Part shown: positions 18,571-28,594 of the stretch, one piece after another
Position numbering within the stretch: position 1 is the stretch's first letter
How the letters are laid out: each line of letters opens with the position of its first letter
Source: Desulfofustis sp.
Lineage (GTDB): Bacteria; Desulfobacterota; Desulfobulbia; Desulfobulbales; Desulfocapsaceae
Length of the DNA: 64,000 bases
Reading direction: 5' to 3'
Assembly (NCBI GenBank): GCA_022340565.1
Contig: JAJDNR010000026.1
Location: 18,115-82,114 of the forward strand
Program-made: the position numbers and the translations under genes
Notes under the pieces: model-generated
What the model was told of the DNA's origin: nothing
What the model saw: only the letters and a program-made list of their open reading frames with translations
The model's database searches: none

Positions 18571-19941
18571 ATGACCACGATCCTGATTGTCGATGACGAG
18601 AAGAGTATGAGGGATTTTCTCAATATCCTGCTCACCAAGGAAGGCTATGAAGTCGTTACGGCCGCCGATGGAGAACAGGCCCTGGCCGTTCTCGAGCAGA
18701 CCCCTGTGGACCTGGTTGTCAGCGATATCAGAATGCCCGGTATTGACGGGCTGGAACTGCTCTCGACGATAAAGGAACGCTCTGAGGACATTCCGTTTGT
18801 GATGATAACCGCGTTCGCATCCCCCAACGACGCGGTACGGGCGATGAAGGATGGTGCCTACGACTACATATCGAAACCGTTCAATGTCGATGAAATCAAA
18901 TCGGTCATCTACACGGCCACCAGCCGGAGCGACTCCACCATAAAGCCGCAGCAGGCTGCGGAGCTGTTCCCGGAGATTATCGGCAGAAGCAAGGAGATGC
19001 TGAAGATCTTCGATTTGATCAAACGCATTGCTCCAACTCCAGCAAACGTTCTCATTTATGGAGAATCAGGCACCGGCAAGGAACTCGTTGCCCAGGCAAT
19101 TCACCGGGGCAGTAGCGTGCATGCCAACCCCTTCGTACCGATCACCTGCAGCGCCATTCCCGAAGAACTCATGGAGAGCGAACTCTTCGGCCATGTCAAA
19201 GGATCATTTACCGGAGCCATCTCAGATAAATCCGGATTGTTCAAGGAGGCCGACACCGGCACCGCCTTCCTCGACGAAATCGGGGAATTGACCCCGATCA
19301 TCCAGACCAAGCTTCTGCGGGTTCTCCAGGAACGTGAGATCAAACCGGTCGGCGGCACCAAGCATATTCCGATCAATGTTCGGATCATCGCCGCAACCAA
19401 CCGGATTCTCGAGGAGGAGATCCAGGCGGGCCGGTTTCGGGAGGATCTGTTTTATCGACTGGCGGTCGTTCCGATCAGAGTGCCGTCGCTGAGAGAGCGT
19501 AAAAGCGATATTCCGCAGCTCGTCGAACACTTCCTGAAAAAATATTCGACACTGCTCGGCAAGCAGATCACCGAAATATCGTCATACGCCCTCGAGGTGC
19601 TCATGGACTATGACTTTCCGGGCAACGTCAGGGAACTCGAGAATATCATCGAACGCGGGGTGGCCCTGGAGTCATCGAGCATCATTCTGCCGGAAAACCT
19701 GTCACTCACAGGTTCTTTGAAACGGCGCAGGAAGGACGACGATGACGGTGCTGCTTTTATAGCCGTCGAAGACGAGCAGGAACTGTATGACCGGGGGCTC
19801 GACCAGGTCGTCGCCGACCTGGAGAAACGACTGATCATGCACGCGCTCGAACGCTGTGGAAACTCCAAGACCAAGGCCGCCGACCTGTTGAAAGTCAGCT
19901 TCAGATCACTTCGCTACAAGACCAAAAAATACGACCTGTAA
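18571..19941 (+). CDS. NtrC-family sigma-54 response regulator, PilR-like
   Basis: The 456-residue regulator has a receiver domain (residues 1-120) with the acceptor Asp in VVSDIRMPG, and an AAA+ sigma-54 activation domain with Walker A GESGTGKE near residue 165. The loop that contacts sigma-54 is GSFTGA rather than GAFTGA, Walker B is AFLDEIGEL, and a Fis-type helix-turn-helix ends the protein (SKTKAADLLKVSFRSLRYKTKK). That ending closely resembles PilR. The kinase gene follows after three bases. It should activate sigma-54 promoters; type IV pilus genes are the inferred target, but none are in the window. Confidence 0.88.
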   Translation: MTTILIVDDEKSMRDFLNILLTKEGYEVVTAADGEQALAVLEQTPVDLVVSDIRMPGIDGLELLSTIKERSEDIPFVMITAFASPNDAVRAMKDGAYDYISKPFNVDEIKSVIYTATSRSDSTIKPQQAAELFPEIIGRSKEMLKIFDLIKRIAPTPANVLIYGESGTGKELVAQAIHRGSSVHANPFVPITCSAIPEELMESELFGHVKGSFTGAISDKSGLFKEADTGTAFLDEIGELTPIIQTKLLRVLQEREIKPVGGTKHIPINVRIIAATNRILEEEIQAGRFREDLFYRLAVVPIRVPSLRERKSDIPQLVEHFLKKYSTLLGKQITEISSYALEVLMDYDFPGNVRELENIIERGVALESSSIILPENLSLTGSLKRRRKDDDDGAAFIAVEDEQELYDRGLDQVVADLEKRLIMHALERCGNSKTKAADLLKVSFRSLRYKTKKYDL

Positions 19942-19944
19942 TTC

Positions 19945-21663
19945 ATGAAATTTTTCAGGTTTCCCGAATCTCAGTTTCACCCCACGTCACTGGACGAACT
20001 GCTCAAGCGGCAGCTCTTCTGGCTGATGCTGCTGCGCATCATCCTCTACACCCTCATCGCTTTAATCTGCTTCATCCTGCTCGACGACCGGTTCGAGGCC
20101 ATCATCATGCCGCCGTCGCTGCTGGTGCTGTTCACCCTCATCGTATACCTCTCGACCATCGTTTCCTCTTTTGCTCTGCTTCACACGGCAGGTCAATATC
20201 GGCATTTCGGCTTCATCCAGACCCTGTTCGACGTCATCTTCGCGTCGATGCTCATCTTCCTGACCGGCGGCTCCAATTCCAATTTTACCTCCGTCTATTT
20301 CTTTCCGATCATTTCCGGGGGATTACTCATCCCCCTCAAGGGAGGCCTGATCGGCGCGGCCGCCTCCACGCTCTGTTATGCGGTTATTCTCGGCCTCGAG
20401 CATATATCCTTTCTGCCCGATTACGTACTCCTTTCAGAAATTTTTAAACCTACAGCAATATTCAATAATATCCATTCCTTCGCGACCAAAGGATTATCAT
20501 TTTTCCTGGCGGCTTTCATCAGCGCGCTGTTCGGAACGATGCTCCGCTCCACCACCCGGGAGTTGTCCACCACCCGGCATGATTTCGACCGTCTCTCGCT
20601 TCTGTATAAACGGATTTTCGACAACATCGGCACCGGCATCCTGACCATCGATCGTGATGGGATGATCATTTCCGCCAACAACGCGACCCAGCCGATTACC
20701 GGCCTGCCGCCCGAGGAAATCATCGGACAACTGCTCGGAACCGTTTTCCCGGGAATCGATCTGGACAGCAGATCCGAACGTAACGTCTGTGATTTCGAGC
20801 GCGCCGACAGGCAGCCGATCAGGCTTGGCTATGCGCTGACCCCACTGCATGGCTCTCTGAACAACAGCAGAGCGGACAACCACCTCGCAGAAGACGATCT
20901 CACCATCATCACCCTCAAGGATATCGGGGAAATCGAACGGCTGGAGAACCAGATGAGACAGGCGGAAAAGCTTGCGGCAATCGGCATGATGAGCGCCTCT
21001 ATCGCCCATGAATTCAGAAACCCGCTGGCGGCGATCTCAGGCTCAGCCCAGGTTCTGGCCGAAGAGTTCGGTAAGGCAAGCACCGCCCAGCCGCAGAATT
21101 ACGACTTGACCAAGATCATTCTCCGAGAATCCGACCGGTTGGCCGATACCATCACCGAGTTTCTCAAATTTGCACGCCCCGAAAACCTCAAGCGCGAATG
21201 GTTCATGCTCGATTCATGCATCAGGGACATACTCCAAGTGTGCCGCGCAGGACAGAATTGGCCTGCAAGCTGCCGCGTCAAGGTGGAGGTGAAGCCGCAA
21301 TTTCGTATTTGGGGTGACGAGAAACAGCTGTTCGGCGTGATCAGCCAGCTCATCCAGAACGCACTGTCTTTCTGCCCCAGGGGAAAAGAACAGATAGAAA
21401 TCAGGGCGGCGGCCCTTTCTATTGACGGCAAACCGGTGAATCTAATCAAGATCAGCGACAACGGAACCGGCATCGCGGCCGCTGACCGGCGCAAGATATT
21501 CGAGCCGTTCTACACGACCCGCCCGGACGGCACCGGACTCGGGCTCGCCATCGCCCATCAGGTGGTCGATGCGCACAACGGATCGATTGCCGTCGACAGA
21601 GCAGAACTCGGAGGAGCCTGCTTCACGCTGATCCTGCCGGCCCTGCCTGAAAATGGTCAGTGA
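19945..21663 (+). CDS. Membrane PAS histidine kinase, PilS-like
   Basis: The 572-residue sensor kinase has about six membrane helices in residues 25-215, as in PilS, then a PAS domain (residues about 225-330, ILTIDRDGMIISANNA). The phosphoacceptor His follows in SASIAHEFRNPLAAISG near residue 355, then an HATPase domain with QLIQNAL (N box), ISDNGTGI (G1) and GTGLGLAIAHQVV (G2). It directly follows the regulator gene and should phosphorylate it. In PilS the membrane part senses pilin; that role is inferred. It is convergent with murA, separated by five bases. Confidence 0.87.
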   Translation: MKFFRFPESQFHPTSLDELLKRQLFWLMLLRIILYTLIALICFILLDDRFEAIIMPPSLLVLFTLIVYLSTIVSSFALLHTAGQYRHFGFIQTLFDVIFASMLIFLTGGSNSNFTSVYFFPIISGGLLIPLKGGLIGAAASTLCYAVILGLEHISFLPDYVLLSEIFKPTAIFNNIHSFATKGLSFFLAAFISALFGTMLRSTTRELSTTRHDFDRLSLLYKRIFDNIGTGILTIDRDGMIISANNATQPITGLPPEEIIGQLLGTVFPGIDLDSRSERNVCDFERADRQPIRLGYALTPLHGSLNNSRADNHLAEDDLTIITLKDIGEIERLENQMRQAEKLAAIGMMSASIAHEFRNPLAAISGSAQVLAEEFGKASTAQPQNYDLTKIILRESDRLADTITEFLKFARPENLKREWFMLDSCIRDILQVCRAGQNWPASCRVKVEVKPQFRIWGDEKQLFGVISQLIQNALSFCPRGKEQIEIRAAALSIDGKPVNLIKISDNGTGIAAADRRKIFEPFYTTRPDGTGLGLAIAHQVVDAHNGSIAVDRAELGGACFTLILPALPENGQ

Positions 21664-21668
21664 AACGG

Positions 21669-22943
21669 CTATTCGTCCTCTTTCCAGACCCGGGCCCCGA
21701 GCCCGTTCAGCTTTCCACTCAAATTCTCGTAGCCGCGTTCGAGATGATAGATGCGAGAGATTTCCGTACGGCCTGAGGCGGCAAGACCGGCAATTACCAG
21801 TGAAGAACTGGCCCGCAGATCGGTCGCCATCACCCGGGCTCCGCTCAGCCCCGTAGGACCGTTGCCGGTCACCACGGCCGAATTGCCTTCGGTCTTGATC
21901 CTCGCCCCCAACCTTCGTAATTCGGCGACATGCATGAAGCGATTTTCAAAGATTGTTTCCTTGATTACGCAGGTTCCGTTGCAGAGGCTCATCAGTGCCA
22001 TGAACTGAGCCTGCAGATCAGTCGGATAGCCGGGGTACACCATGGTCTTGATGTCTACTCCCTTGAGCCGGGCTCGCCGCTGGGGATCCATTTCCACGGT
22101 AATGGAGCTGTCTCCGGAAGTTATCCCGACCCCTGACTCGGAAAGTTTATCGAGCAGGGCGGGAAGGTGCTTCGGCTGGCAGTCGGTAACCGTCGTCCTG
22201 CCTCCGGCCGCAGCTACTGCAATCAGGTAGGTTCCGGTCTCTATCCGGTCTGGGATGATCTCGGTCTGCGCCGCACGCAGCCGGGCAACGCCGGTGACGG
22301 TGATCTCATCGCCGCCTCTGCCCTCGATATCCGCTCCCATTTTACGCAGCATGTCAATGAGATTGGAGATTTCCGGTTCCCGCGCCGCGTTTTTGATGAT
22401 GGTCGTGCCGCGGGCCAGAACCGCCGCCATCATAAGGTTCTCAGTCGCCGTCACTGAAGGGATGTCGAGATGTACCGTGGCGCCATGCATGGTGCCGTCA
22501 TGTTCAGCCGACACATAGCCGTGCTCGAGCGCACAGTGCACACCGAAACGCTCGAACCCCTGGATATGGAAATTGATCGGCCGCTCCCCGATGGCGCAGC
22601 CTCCCGGCATGGACACCCTCGCCTTTCCGAGCCGTGCGATGAGCGGCCCGAGAACCAGGACCGAGGCCCGCATGGTTTTGACCAGATCATAGGAAACCTC
22701 TGCATAGTCGACCTCGGTGCAGTCGATCGTGAGGGTGCTGCCATCGCGTTTCCAAACGGCTCCCAGTTCGCTAAGCAGTTTGAGCATAGTGCGGGTATCG
22801 CGGAGGTCGGGCACGTTGGTCAGCACATGGATACCCGGCGCCAGCAGTGTCGCGGCAATCAGCGGCAGCGCCGCGTTTTTCGCGCCGCTGATTCTGACTT
22901 CGCCGACCAACGGTCTGCCCCCTTCTATGATCAGTTTTTCCAT
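21669..22943 (-). CDS. murA: UDP-N-acetylglucosamine 1-carboxyvinyltransferase MurA
   Basis: The 424-residue enzyme transfers enolpyruvate from PEP to UDP-GlcNAc, the first committed step of peptidoglycan synthesis. The N-terminus [22 protein letters not shown] with the essential Lys-Asn, and the active-site Cys in [11 protein letters not shown] are present; that cysteine predicts fosfomycin sensitivity of the enzyme. [13 protein letters not shown] and [10 protein letters not shown] end the fold. It follows prmC by 12 bases and ends the prfA-prmC-murA run. Confidence 0.97.
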   Translation of the reverse strand: MEKLIIEGGRPLVGEVRISGAKNAALPLIAATLLAPGIHVLTNVPDLRDTRTMLKLLSELGAVWKRDGSTLTIDCTEVDYAEVSYDLVKTMRASVLVLGPLIARLGKARVSMPGGCAIGERPINFHIQGFERFGVHCALEHGYVSAEHDGTMHGATVHLDIPSVTATENLMMAAVLARGTTIIKNAAREPEISNLIDMLRKMGADIEGRGGDEITVTGVARLRAAQTEIIPDRIETGTYLIAVAAAGGRTTVTDCQPKHLPALLDKLSESGVGITSGDSSITVEMDPQRRARLKGVDIKTMVYPGYPTDLQAQFMALMSLCNGTCVIKETIFENRFMHVAELRRLGARIKTEGNSAVVTGNGPTGLSGARVMATDLRASSSLVIAGLAASGRTEISRIYHLERGYENLSGKLNGLGARVWKEDE

Positions 22944-22955
22944 AGCTTCCTGTTG

Positions 22956-23849
22956 TTAATTATTGAAGGTTCTGCGAATATGGACGATTCGGTCGCGTCC
23001 CGCGTAATCCTTAAGGACCTCAACCGATTGATAGAGCGTTCTGGATGGGCAACCAGCGAATATATTCCTGGCATTCTCACCCTGATCATGACCGATTTCC
23101 ATGAAAAATTCCCCCCCCGGTTTCAACAGCAAGGGAAGTGTTCCTGCGATCCGTCTGATCACTTCAAGCCCGTCTTCCCCGCCATCGAGAGCGACATGAG
23201 GTTCGTACCATGCGACCTCCGGTTCAAGCTTCTCGACGATCTCGCTGTGTCTGACATAGGGCGGATTGGCGGCAATCAGATCGAAACGGGATTGAGCAGC
23301 CAGACCATCGGCAAGATCGGACTGAACGACGCTCACCTTATCAGCCACCCCCAGCCGCTGGCAATTCATTTTGCATACCCGCAGCGCCGCATGCGATATA
23401 TCGGCAGCAATCACCGGCCAGCCCGTTTCCATCGCCACAATGATGGCGATTACTCCGCTGCCGCAGCAGAGGTCGAGACAGAGGCTTGGTTCGCCTGCCT
23501 TCCGTTTTGTCCGCAGGGCGGTTTCGACCAGGAATTCCGTCTCCGGTCTCGGTATCAGCACATCGGGCGAAACCATGAAGGACCGCGACCAGAATTCCCG
23601 CTCGCCGATAATGTAGGCAACCGGTTCACGCCTCTGACGCCGAGCGATCATGTCGATGAACAGGTCCTGCTGAGATCCGGTGATTCGTTGGGCTCCGGCA
23701 AGATACAGTTCAGTTCTCGATTTGTCGAGACAGTGGCCGAGCAGCAATTCGGCATCGACGCGGGCTGTTTCGATTCCGTATCCTTCCAGCAGGGTGACGG
23801 CCGCCTGCAGGAGACCGGAAATGCATGCGTCTTCAGTCACCAGATTCAT
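22956..23849 (-). CDS. prmC: Peptide chain release factor N5-glutamine methyltransferase PrmC
   Basis: The 297-residue SAM-dependent enzyme methylates the Gln of the GGQ motif in release factors. The N-terminal helical domain is followed by a Rossmann methyltransferase with LDLCCGSGVIAIIVA (the SAM loop is CCGSG rather than GTGSG) and the substrate-binding motif NPPYV in AANPPYVRHSE. It lies 17 bases after its substrate gene prfA, the usual arrangement. Confidence 0.95.
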   Translation of the reverse strand: MNLVTEDACISGLLQAAVTLLEGYGIETARVDAELLLGHCLDKSRTELYLAGAQRITGSQQDLFIDMIARRQRREPVAYIIGEREFWSRSFMVSPDVLIPRPETEFLVETALRTKRKAGEPSLCLDLCCGSGVIAIIVAMETGWPVIAADISHAALRVCKMNCQRLGVADKVSVVQSDLADGLAAQSRFDLIAANPPYVRHSEIVEKLEPEVAWYEPHVALDGGEDGLEVIRRIAGTLPLLLKPGGEFFMEIGHDQGENARNIFAGCPSRTLYQSVEVLKDYAGRDRIVHIRRTFNN

Positions 23850-23866
23850 GCCCGACTTCTGTGATA

Positions 23867-24937
23867 TTACTTGATCTGCTTTAGCTTCTGTTCCTGGTCG
23901 TGAATGGTCAGCGGAACGATCACATCGTCGAGTTTACCGTTCATGATGGTTTCGAGCTTGTAGAGGGTGAGATTGATTCGATGGTCGGTGAGGCGTCCCT
24001 GCGGGAAATTGTAGGTCCTGATGCGCTCGCTGCGGTCTCCACTGCCGACCTGGCTCTTTCGATCCTGCGAGATCTGGTCGTGCTGCTCCTGCTCGAGTTT
24101 GTCGAGCAACCGGGCTCGAAGGACGGTCAGGGCCTTGGCCTTATTTTTGTGTTGCGACTTCTCATCCTGGCAGGTTACCACCAGTCCGGTCGGCAGATGG
24201 GTGATGCGGACCGCGGAATCGGTGGTGTTGACACTCTGCCCGCCAGGTCCGGATGAGCGATAGACATCGATTTTGAGCTCGTTCATGTCAATGTCGACAT
24301 CAACTTCATCAGCTTCGGGGAGGACTGCCACCGTCACCGCCGAGGTGTGCACCCGTCCCTGGGCCTCGGTCTCGGGAACACGCTGCACGCGATGCACCCC
24401 ACGTTCGAACTTCAGTTTCGAGTAGACCTGCTCGCCGCTGATCATCGCGATCAGTTCCTTGAATCCGCCGATTCCGAGCGGGCTCGAAGACATGATCTCG
24501 ACCCGCCAATGCATCGACTCCGCATAGCGGCAGTACATTCTGAACAGGTCCGCGACAAACAGGGCCGCTTCGTCGCCACCGGTTCCCGCGCGTATCTCCA
24601 GAAAAATATTCTTGTCGTCATTGGGATCCCGGGGCAGCAGAAACAGCTGGACGTCGCTTTCCAGAGACTTCCGTTTCTGAAGTAGTTCCTCCAGTTCCAG
24701 TTCGGCGAGTTCCCGCAGTTCCGGGTCCTCCTTCTCATCCTGAATCAGCGACCGGTTGTCCCGTATCTGTCGATCGACAGACCTGAGCGCCCGGATCATT
24801 TCAGCGAGGCGTGACAGATGGGCGTGCTCCTTTACCACCCGCTGATACTCCTGCTGATTATTGATCAGCGCCGGGTCGGAAAGGCGTCCTTCCAGGTCGG
24901 AAAGTTTATCGTCGAGGTCGGTGAATCGATTTAACAT
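23867..24937 (-). CDS. prfA: Peptide chain release factor 1
   Basis: The 356-residue class I release factor reads UAA and UAG. The GGQ motif is in [16 protein letters not shown]. The RF1 codon-recognition tripeptide Pro-x-Thr appears as PET in [11 protein letters not shown] (usually PAT), which separates it from RF2. The ATG at 24937 gives the normal N-terminus [12 protein letters not shown]; the extension upstream would need a TTG and would run into the rpmE terminator. It starts the prfA-prmC-murA unit, 28 bases after that terminator. Confidence 0.95.
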   Translation of the reverse strand: MLNRFTDLDDKLSDLEGRLSDPALINNQQEYQRVVKEHAHLSRLAEMIRALRSVDRQIRDNRSLIQDEKEDPELRELAELELEELLQKRKSLESDVQLFLLPRDPNDDKNIFLEIRAGTGGDEAALFVADLFRMYCRYAESMHWRVEIMSSSPLGIGGFKELIAMISGEQVYSKLKFERGVHRVQRVPETEAQGRVHTSAVTVAVLPEADEVDVDIDMNELKIDVYRSSGPGGQSVNTTDSAVRITHLPTGLVVTCQDEKSQHKNKAKALTVLRARLLDKLEQEQHDQISQDRKSQVGSGDRSERIRTYNFPQGRLTDHRINLTLYKLETIMNGKLDDVIVPLTIHDQEQKLKQIK

Positions 24938-24964
24938 GAGGCATCCGGGTGAAACGACCGCGGC

Positions 24965-25006
24965 CAAAAAGAAAAGTCCACAGCAATGAACCCATTACTG
25001 CGGACT
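24965..25006 (-). terminator. Rho-independent terminator after rpmE
   Basis: Reading the minus strand, positions 25006-24975 form a 14-bp stem (two G-U pairs) closed by a 4-nt loop GGTT and followed by TTTTCTTTTT. It is the clearest terminator in the window and lies between rpmE and prfA. Confidence 0.88.
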
Positions 25007-25008
25007 AT

Positions 25009-25050
25009 AAAACCGGCCCCTCCCGCATGACGCGGCAAACGACCGGTTTT
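25009..25050 (-). other. Second hairpin just after rpmE
   Basis: AAAACCGG (25009-25016) and CCGGTTTT (25043-25050) form a perfect 8-bp stem around a GC-rich 26-nt loop, immediately after the rpmE stop and before the main terminator. It could protect the 3' end or serve as a tandem terminator. Confidence 0.45.
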
Positions 25051-25055
25051 CGACC

Positions 25056-25277
25056 TTATGCGTTTTCCTTCGATTCGTAATGTTGTGCGTACCGTTTGCG
25101 GAATTTTTCGATACGGCCGGCAGTATCCACCAGCTTCTGCTTACCGGTGAAAAACGGATGGCAGGCGGAGCAGATCTCCACCTTCAGTTCCGGCAGGATC
25201 GATCCGATCTCGAACGTGCTCCCGCACGCACATGTTGCTGTAATAATGTTATATTTTGGATGAATATCGTTTTTCAT
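25056..25277 (-). CDS. rpmE: Ribosomal protein L31, zinc-binding form
   Basis: The 73-residue large-subunit protein begins MKNDIHPKY. It retains the zinc ligands Cys16, Cys18 (CACGSTF) and the later CSAC pair ([12 protein letters not shown]), so it is the zinc-containing C+ form. A GGAGG ribosome site precedes the ATG. It has its own promoter at 25340-25367, inside the gap after rho, and two hairpins after the stop. Confidence 0.97.
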   Translation of the reverse strand: MKNDIHPKYNIITATCACGSTFEIGSILPELKVEICSACHPFFTGKQKLVDTAGRIEKFRKRYAQHYESKENA

Positions 25278-25339
25278 AGTATTCGTGCACCTCCGTTGTC
25301 GATCTCGCTTCGATATGATTTAACAGGAAAAAAGAAATT

Positions 25340-25367
25340 AATATATCATTTATTGCTATTCATGCAA
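25340..25367 (-). promoter_or_regulatory. Putative rpmE promoter
   Basis: On the minus strand TTGCAT (25367-25362) and TATATT (25345-25340) are separated by 16 bases, 63 bases before the rpmE ATG. Match to the sigma-70 consensus is 4/6 and 5/6. Confidence 0.5.
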
Positions 25368-25411
25368 GGGAAATCAGCCAGAGCGACTGTTCAGATGAAC
25401 CCTCGGCTGCC

Positions 25412-26662
25412 CTATCCATTCATCGAATCGAGAAAATCCTGGTTGGTTTTCTGCCCCTTCAGTTTATCAATCAAAAACTCCATGCCGTCGGCAGGGTTCA
25501 TCGACGAGAGCAGTTTCCTGAGGATCCAGATCCGGTTTAGCACATCCTCCCTGAGCAGCAGATCCTCCTTTCTGGTTCCGGACCGTTTGATATCGATGGC
25601 GGGGAAAATTCGTTTGTCCGCCATCTTGCGGTCGAGGATGAGTTCCATGTTGCCGGTTCCCTTGAACTCCTCGAAGATGACTTCATCCATCTTCGACCCG
25701 GTTTCAATCAGCGCTGTGGCCAGGATGCTCAGGCTGCCGCCCTCTTCGATGTTTCTCGCTGCGCCGAAGAAGCGTTTCGGCCGGTGCAGCGCATTGGCCT
25801 CGACGCCTCCGGAGAGAATCTTGCCGCTGGCGGGAGTCACCGTGTTGTATGCCCTGGCCAGACGGGTGATGGAATCGAGCAGGATGACCACATCTTTTTT
25901 ATGTTCCACCAGTCGCTTCGCCTTCTCGATGACCATTTCCGCCACCTGGATGTGTCGCTGGGGCGGCTCGTCGAAGGTCGAACTTACCACCTCCGCCGCT
26001 TTTACGGTGCGCTGCATCTCGGTGACCTCCTCCGGCCGTTCGTCTATCAACAGCACGATCAGGTACACCTCCTTGTGATTACGGGCAATCGAGTTGGCAA
26101 TCTTCTGCATCAGCACCGTTTTACCGGTACGGGGAGGCGCCACCAGCAGACCCCGCTGCCCTTTGCCGATCGGAGCGAACATATCCATGATGCGCATTGA
26201 GAAGTTGTCAGGCTGCCATTCCAGGTTGAATTTTTCATCAGGATGCAATGGTGTCAGGTTGCCGAACAAGGTTTTCTGCTTTGACGCTTCAGGCGGATCG
26301 AAGTTGACACTTTCAACCTTGAGCAGGGCGAAATACCGTTCGTTCTCCTTGGGAGCTCGAACAAGCCCATCAACCACATCGCCGGTGCGCAGATTCAGCC
26401 TCCGGATCTGGGAGGGCGACACATAGATGTCATCGGGACCCGGCAGATAGTTGTAATCGGGGGCGCGCAGAAAGCCAAAACCATCAGGCAGGATCTCAAG
26501 GACGCCGTTGCCGCGCAATTTGCCTTCTTTGTCGGACTGGGCCTGGAGGATCGCAAAAATCAGTTCCTGTTTGCGCATGGAACTGAAACCTTCGACCTTC
26601 AATTCCCTGGCCAACTGCACCAGTTCATCAATCTTCTTGAGCTTGAGCTCTGCGAGATTCAT
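25412..26662 (-). CDS. rho: Transcription termination factor Rho
   Basis: The 416-residue hexameric RNA helicase ends transcription. The N-terminal helix bundle ([23 protein letters not shown] begins it), the cold-shock-like primary RNA site ([12 protein letters not shown]), the Walker A motif VAPPRTGKT, the Q-loop and R-loop region and Walker B ([16 protein letters not shown]) are all present. An AAGGAG ribosome site precedes the start. A long leader gap (26663-27006) lies upstream, as expected for a gene that is often autoregulated. Confidence 0.97.
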   Translation of the reverse strand: MNLAELKLKKIDELVQLARELKVEGFSSMRKQELIFAILQAQSDKEGKLRGNGVLEILPDGFGFLRAPDYNYLPGPDDIYVSPSQIRRLNLRTGDVVDGLVRAPKENERYFALLKVESVNFDPPEASKQKTLFGNLTPLHPDEKFNLEWQPDNFSMRIMDMFAPIGKGQRGLLVAPPRTGKTVLMQKIANSIARNHKEVYLIVLLIDERPEEVTEMQRTVKAAEVVSSTFDEPPQRHIQVAEMVIEKAKRLVEHKKDVVILLDSITRLARAYNTVTPASGKILSGGVEANALHRPKRFFGAARNIEEGGSLSILATALIETGSKMDEVIFEEFKGTGNMELILDRKMADKRIFPAIDIKRSGTRKEDLLLREDVLNRIWILRKLLSSMNPADGMEFLIDKLKGQKTNQDFLDSMNG

Positions 26663-27006
26663 CGCACACCTTCTCCTTGAAAATAAATCTGGGGTTTCTC
26701 GTCACGTGCAGTCCGTTAAACCGATGTTTCTCACCGACCGAGCTACCGGCTTGAAAATAAACGGCATTCCACTAACGAAGAGAAAAAAATTACATTAAAA
26801 GTTTGATATTACGGATGGTGATATGGTCAGAATTATCGATTTATCGTCAGCGGTTTCGCGATTGAATGATTGCCTGTTACGTCTGTTCAATTTGGAAAAG
26901 TTCGGGAAAGCGATGATCGTCTCAGGCGGGGGCTCCTGCTGAACCTGATTCTCTTATACGTGCTCTTCCTGAGGGTGTCAAGTATTTTAGGCCGCTTTTA
27001 TTGTTT
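26663..27006. other. 344-base gap between coaE and rho, no gene seen
   Basis: The stretch is AT-rich in its rho-proximal half and holds stop codons in all plausible frames. I see the rho ribosome site and no convincing hairpin terminator for coaE or textbook promoter. It probably carries the rho leader and promoter. Confidence 0.5.
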
Positions 27007-27609
27007 TCATAGCCGTACCGAAAGTTCGGTGATCATGTGAGCCACCTTCGCCAGCTGCCTCTCGAACTGTGCCGGATCGCCATCGTTATCGATTGTCCAG
27101 TCTGAACGACGTGCCTTTTCGGCGAGGTCCATCTGCGCCGCGACGATTCGTTCCGCGTCTTCCCGGCTCACCAGATCTCTTTGAACGATACGGCTGATTG
27201 CCGTTTCGAGTGACGCAACAACGCATACAACCCGGTCGAAATCTGACTCCCAACCGGATTCGAAAAGCAGCGGCACCTCGGCGATCACCACCGAGCCTTT
27301 CGAGCTCATACGGCTGATACTACCGATCCGATCGCGAACGAGGGGATGAAGAATCGCCTCAAGCTGGCGCCGCCCGCTCTCAACTGAAAAGACATGGCCA
27401 CGCAGCATCGGCCGATCGATATTGCCGTCTTCATCGAGAAACCGATCACCGAATCGTTGGACGAATTGCCTATACCCCTCACGACCCTTGCCCATCAGCT
27501 CCCGGCATAGATCATCGCTGTTTATATACCGAGCCGTCAGCAGTTCGCTCAATCTTCGGGCAACCGTGGTCTTACCGCATCCAACACCTCCGGTTACCCC
27601 GATCAGCAT
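27007..27609 (-). CDS. coaE: Dephospho-CoA kinase
   Basis: The 200-residue kinase phosphorylates dephospho-CoA in the last step of coenzyme A synthesis. The P-loop is GVTGGVGCGKTTVAR at the N-terminus. SDDLCRELMGKG carries the family Asp, and VIAEVPLLFESGWESDFDRVV is the conserved central segment. Its start overlaps the rluD stop by seven bases. Confidence 0.95.
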   Translation of the reverse strand: MLIGVTGGVGCGKTTVARRLSELLTARYINSDDLCRELMGKGREGYRQFVQRFGDRFLDEDGNIDRPMLRGHVFSVESGRRQLEAILHPLVRDRIGSISRMSSKGSVVIAEVPLLFESGWESDFDRVVCVVASLETAISRIVQRDLVSREDAERIVAAQMDLAEKARRSDWTIDNDGDPAQFERQLAKVAHMITELSVRL

Positions 27610-28538
27610 CGACCTTCCTCAAGCTCATCGAGAATCGCCTGAAAATCTTTCGGCAGTCCGGCTTCAGCCTGAACCAGCTGGCCCGTTTCCGGATGATGGA
27701 AACGAAGCCTCCAGGAATGCAGCAACTGCCTTGGAAATCTCGAGTTGTCGCGACGCCCCCCGTAAACCCGGTCTCCGGCCACAGGGAACCCGAGATCGGC
27801 CATGTGCACCCGGATCTGATGGGTTCTGCCGGTTTCTATGGAAACCTCCACGAGAGTATGGCGATCATACGTCTTCAGGCGTTTCCAGACGCTCACCGCA
27901 TACCTGCCGCTCTGTTCCCGTATTGCCATTTTCTGTCGGTTCACCGGATGCCGGCCGATGGGGGCAACGATTCTTCCGCCGGGATCGTCTGGTCTGCCGT
28001 GAATCAGCGCCAGATAAGATTTGTCCACCGTCCGATCCTTGAACTGTTTCATCAGATGCGCATGGGCCTGCGGGGTACGCGCGACGATCATGACTCCCGA
28101 GGTATCCTTGTCGAGCCGGTGAACGATGCCGGGCCGATCATCGGTGCCTACCCCATGCAGGTCACGATACCTGTGGAGCAGTCCGTGCACGAGCGTATGC
28201 GCTTTGTTTCCGCTTCCCGGATGGACCACCAGTCCCGCAGGCTTCGCCAGCACAAGGAACGATTTCTCTTCGATCAGTACCGTGAAATCAATGTCCTGCG
28301 GCTCCAGGTCCGGCTGATCAACCGCATGCTCGATCGAACCGCTGACTGTGTCACCTGCTTTGAGCCGATAGCCGGGCTTTTCCGGTTCACCGTTCACGGT
28401 AATTGATGCGGCCTTGATTGCTGCAGTTATCCGTGAACGTGAAAGACCACCAAGATTTCTGGCCAGAAACTGATCGAGTCGCACGTCGCGACAATGGTCT
28501 TCAATTACGAAGGTGAAGAACTGTGCGTCAGTGTTCAT
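27603..28538 (-). CDS. rluD: 23S rRNA pseudouridine synthase RluD family
   Basis: The 311-residue protein has an N-terminal S4 RNA-binding domain (LDQFLARNLGGLSRSRI) and a pseudouridine synthase domain. The catalytic Asp lies in GIVHRLDKDTSGVMIV. RTHQIRVHMADLGFPVAGDRVYGG near the end is typical of RluD, which modifies helix 69 of 23S rRNA. RluC-like specificity cannot be excluded from sequence alone. It lies between carD and coaE. Confidence 0.92.
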   Translation of the reverse strand: MNTDAQFFTFVIEDHCRDVRLDQFLARNLGGLSRSRITAAIKAASITVNGEPEKPGYRLKAGDTVSGSIEHAVDQPDLEPQDIDFTVLIEEKSFLVLAKPAGLVVHPGSGNKAHTLVHGLLHRYRDLHGVGTDDRPGIVHRLDKDTSGVMIVARTPQAHAHLMKQFKDRTVDKSYLALIHGRPDDPGGRIVAPIGRHPVNRQKMAIREQSGRYAVSVWKRLKTYDRHTLVEVSIETGRTHQIRVHMADLGFPVAGDRVYGGRRDNSRFPRQLLHSWRLRFHHPETGQLVQAEAGLPKDFQAILDELEEGRC

Positions 28539-28594
28539 TCAAGGCTTTTCCATACAGCCTTTGAGTCACTTGATGATAGGGCGGAAATGGGGTG

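Noticed and set aside
22470-23864. 464-codon plus-strand open frame across murA and prmC
   Set aside because: It is antisense to two certain genes, has low-complexity composition, no family match and no ribosome site.
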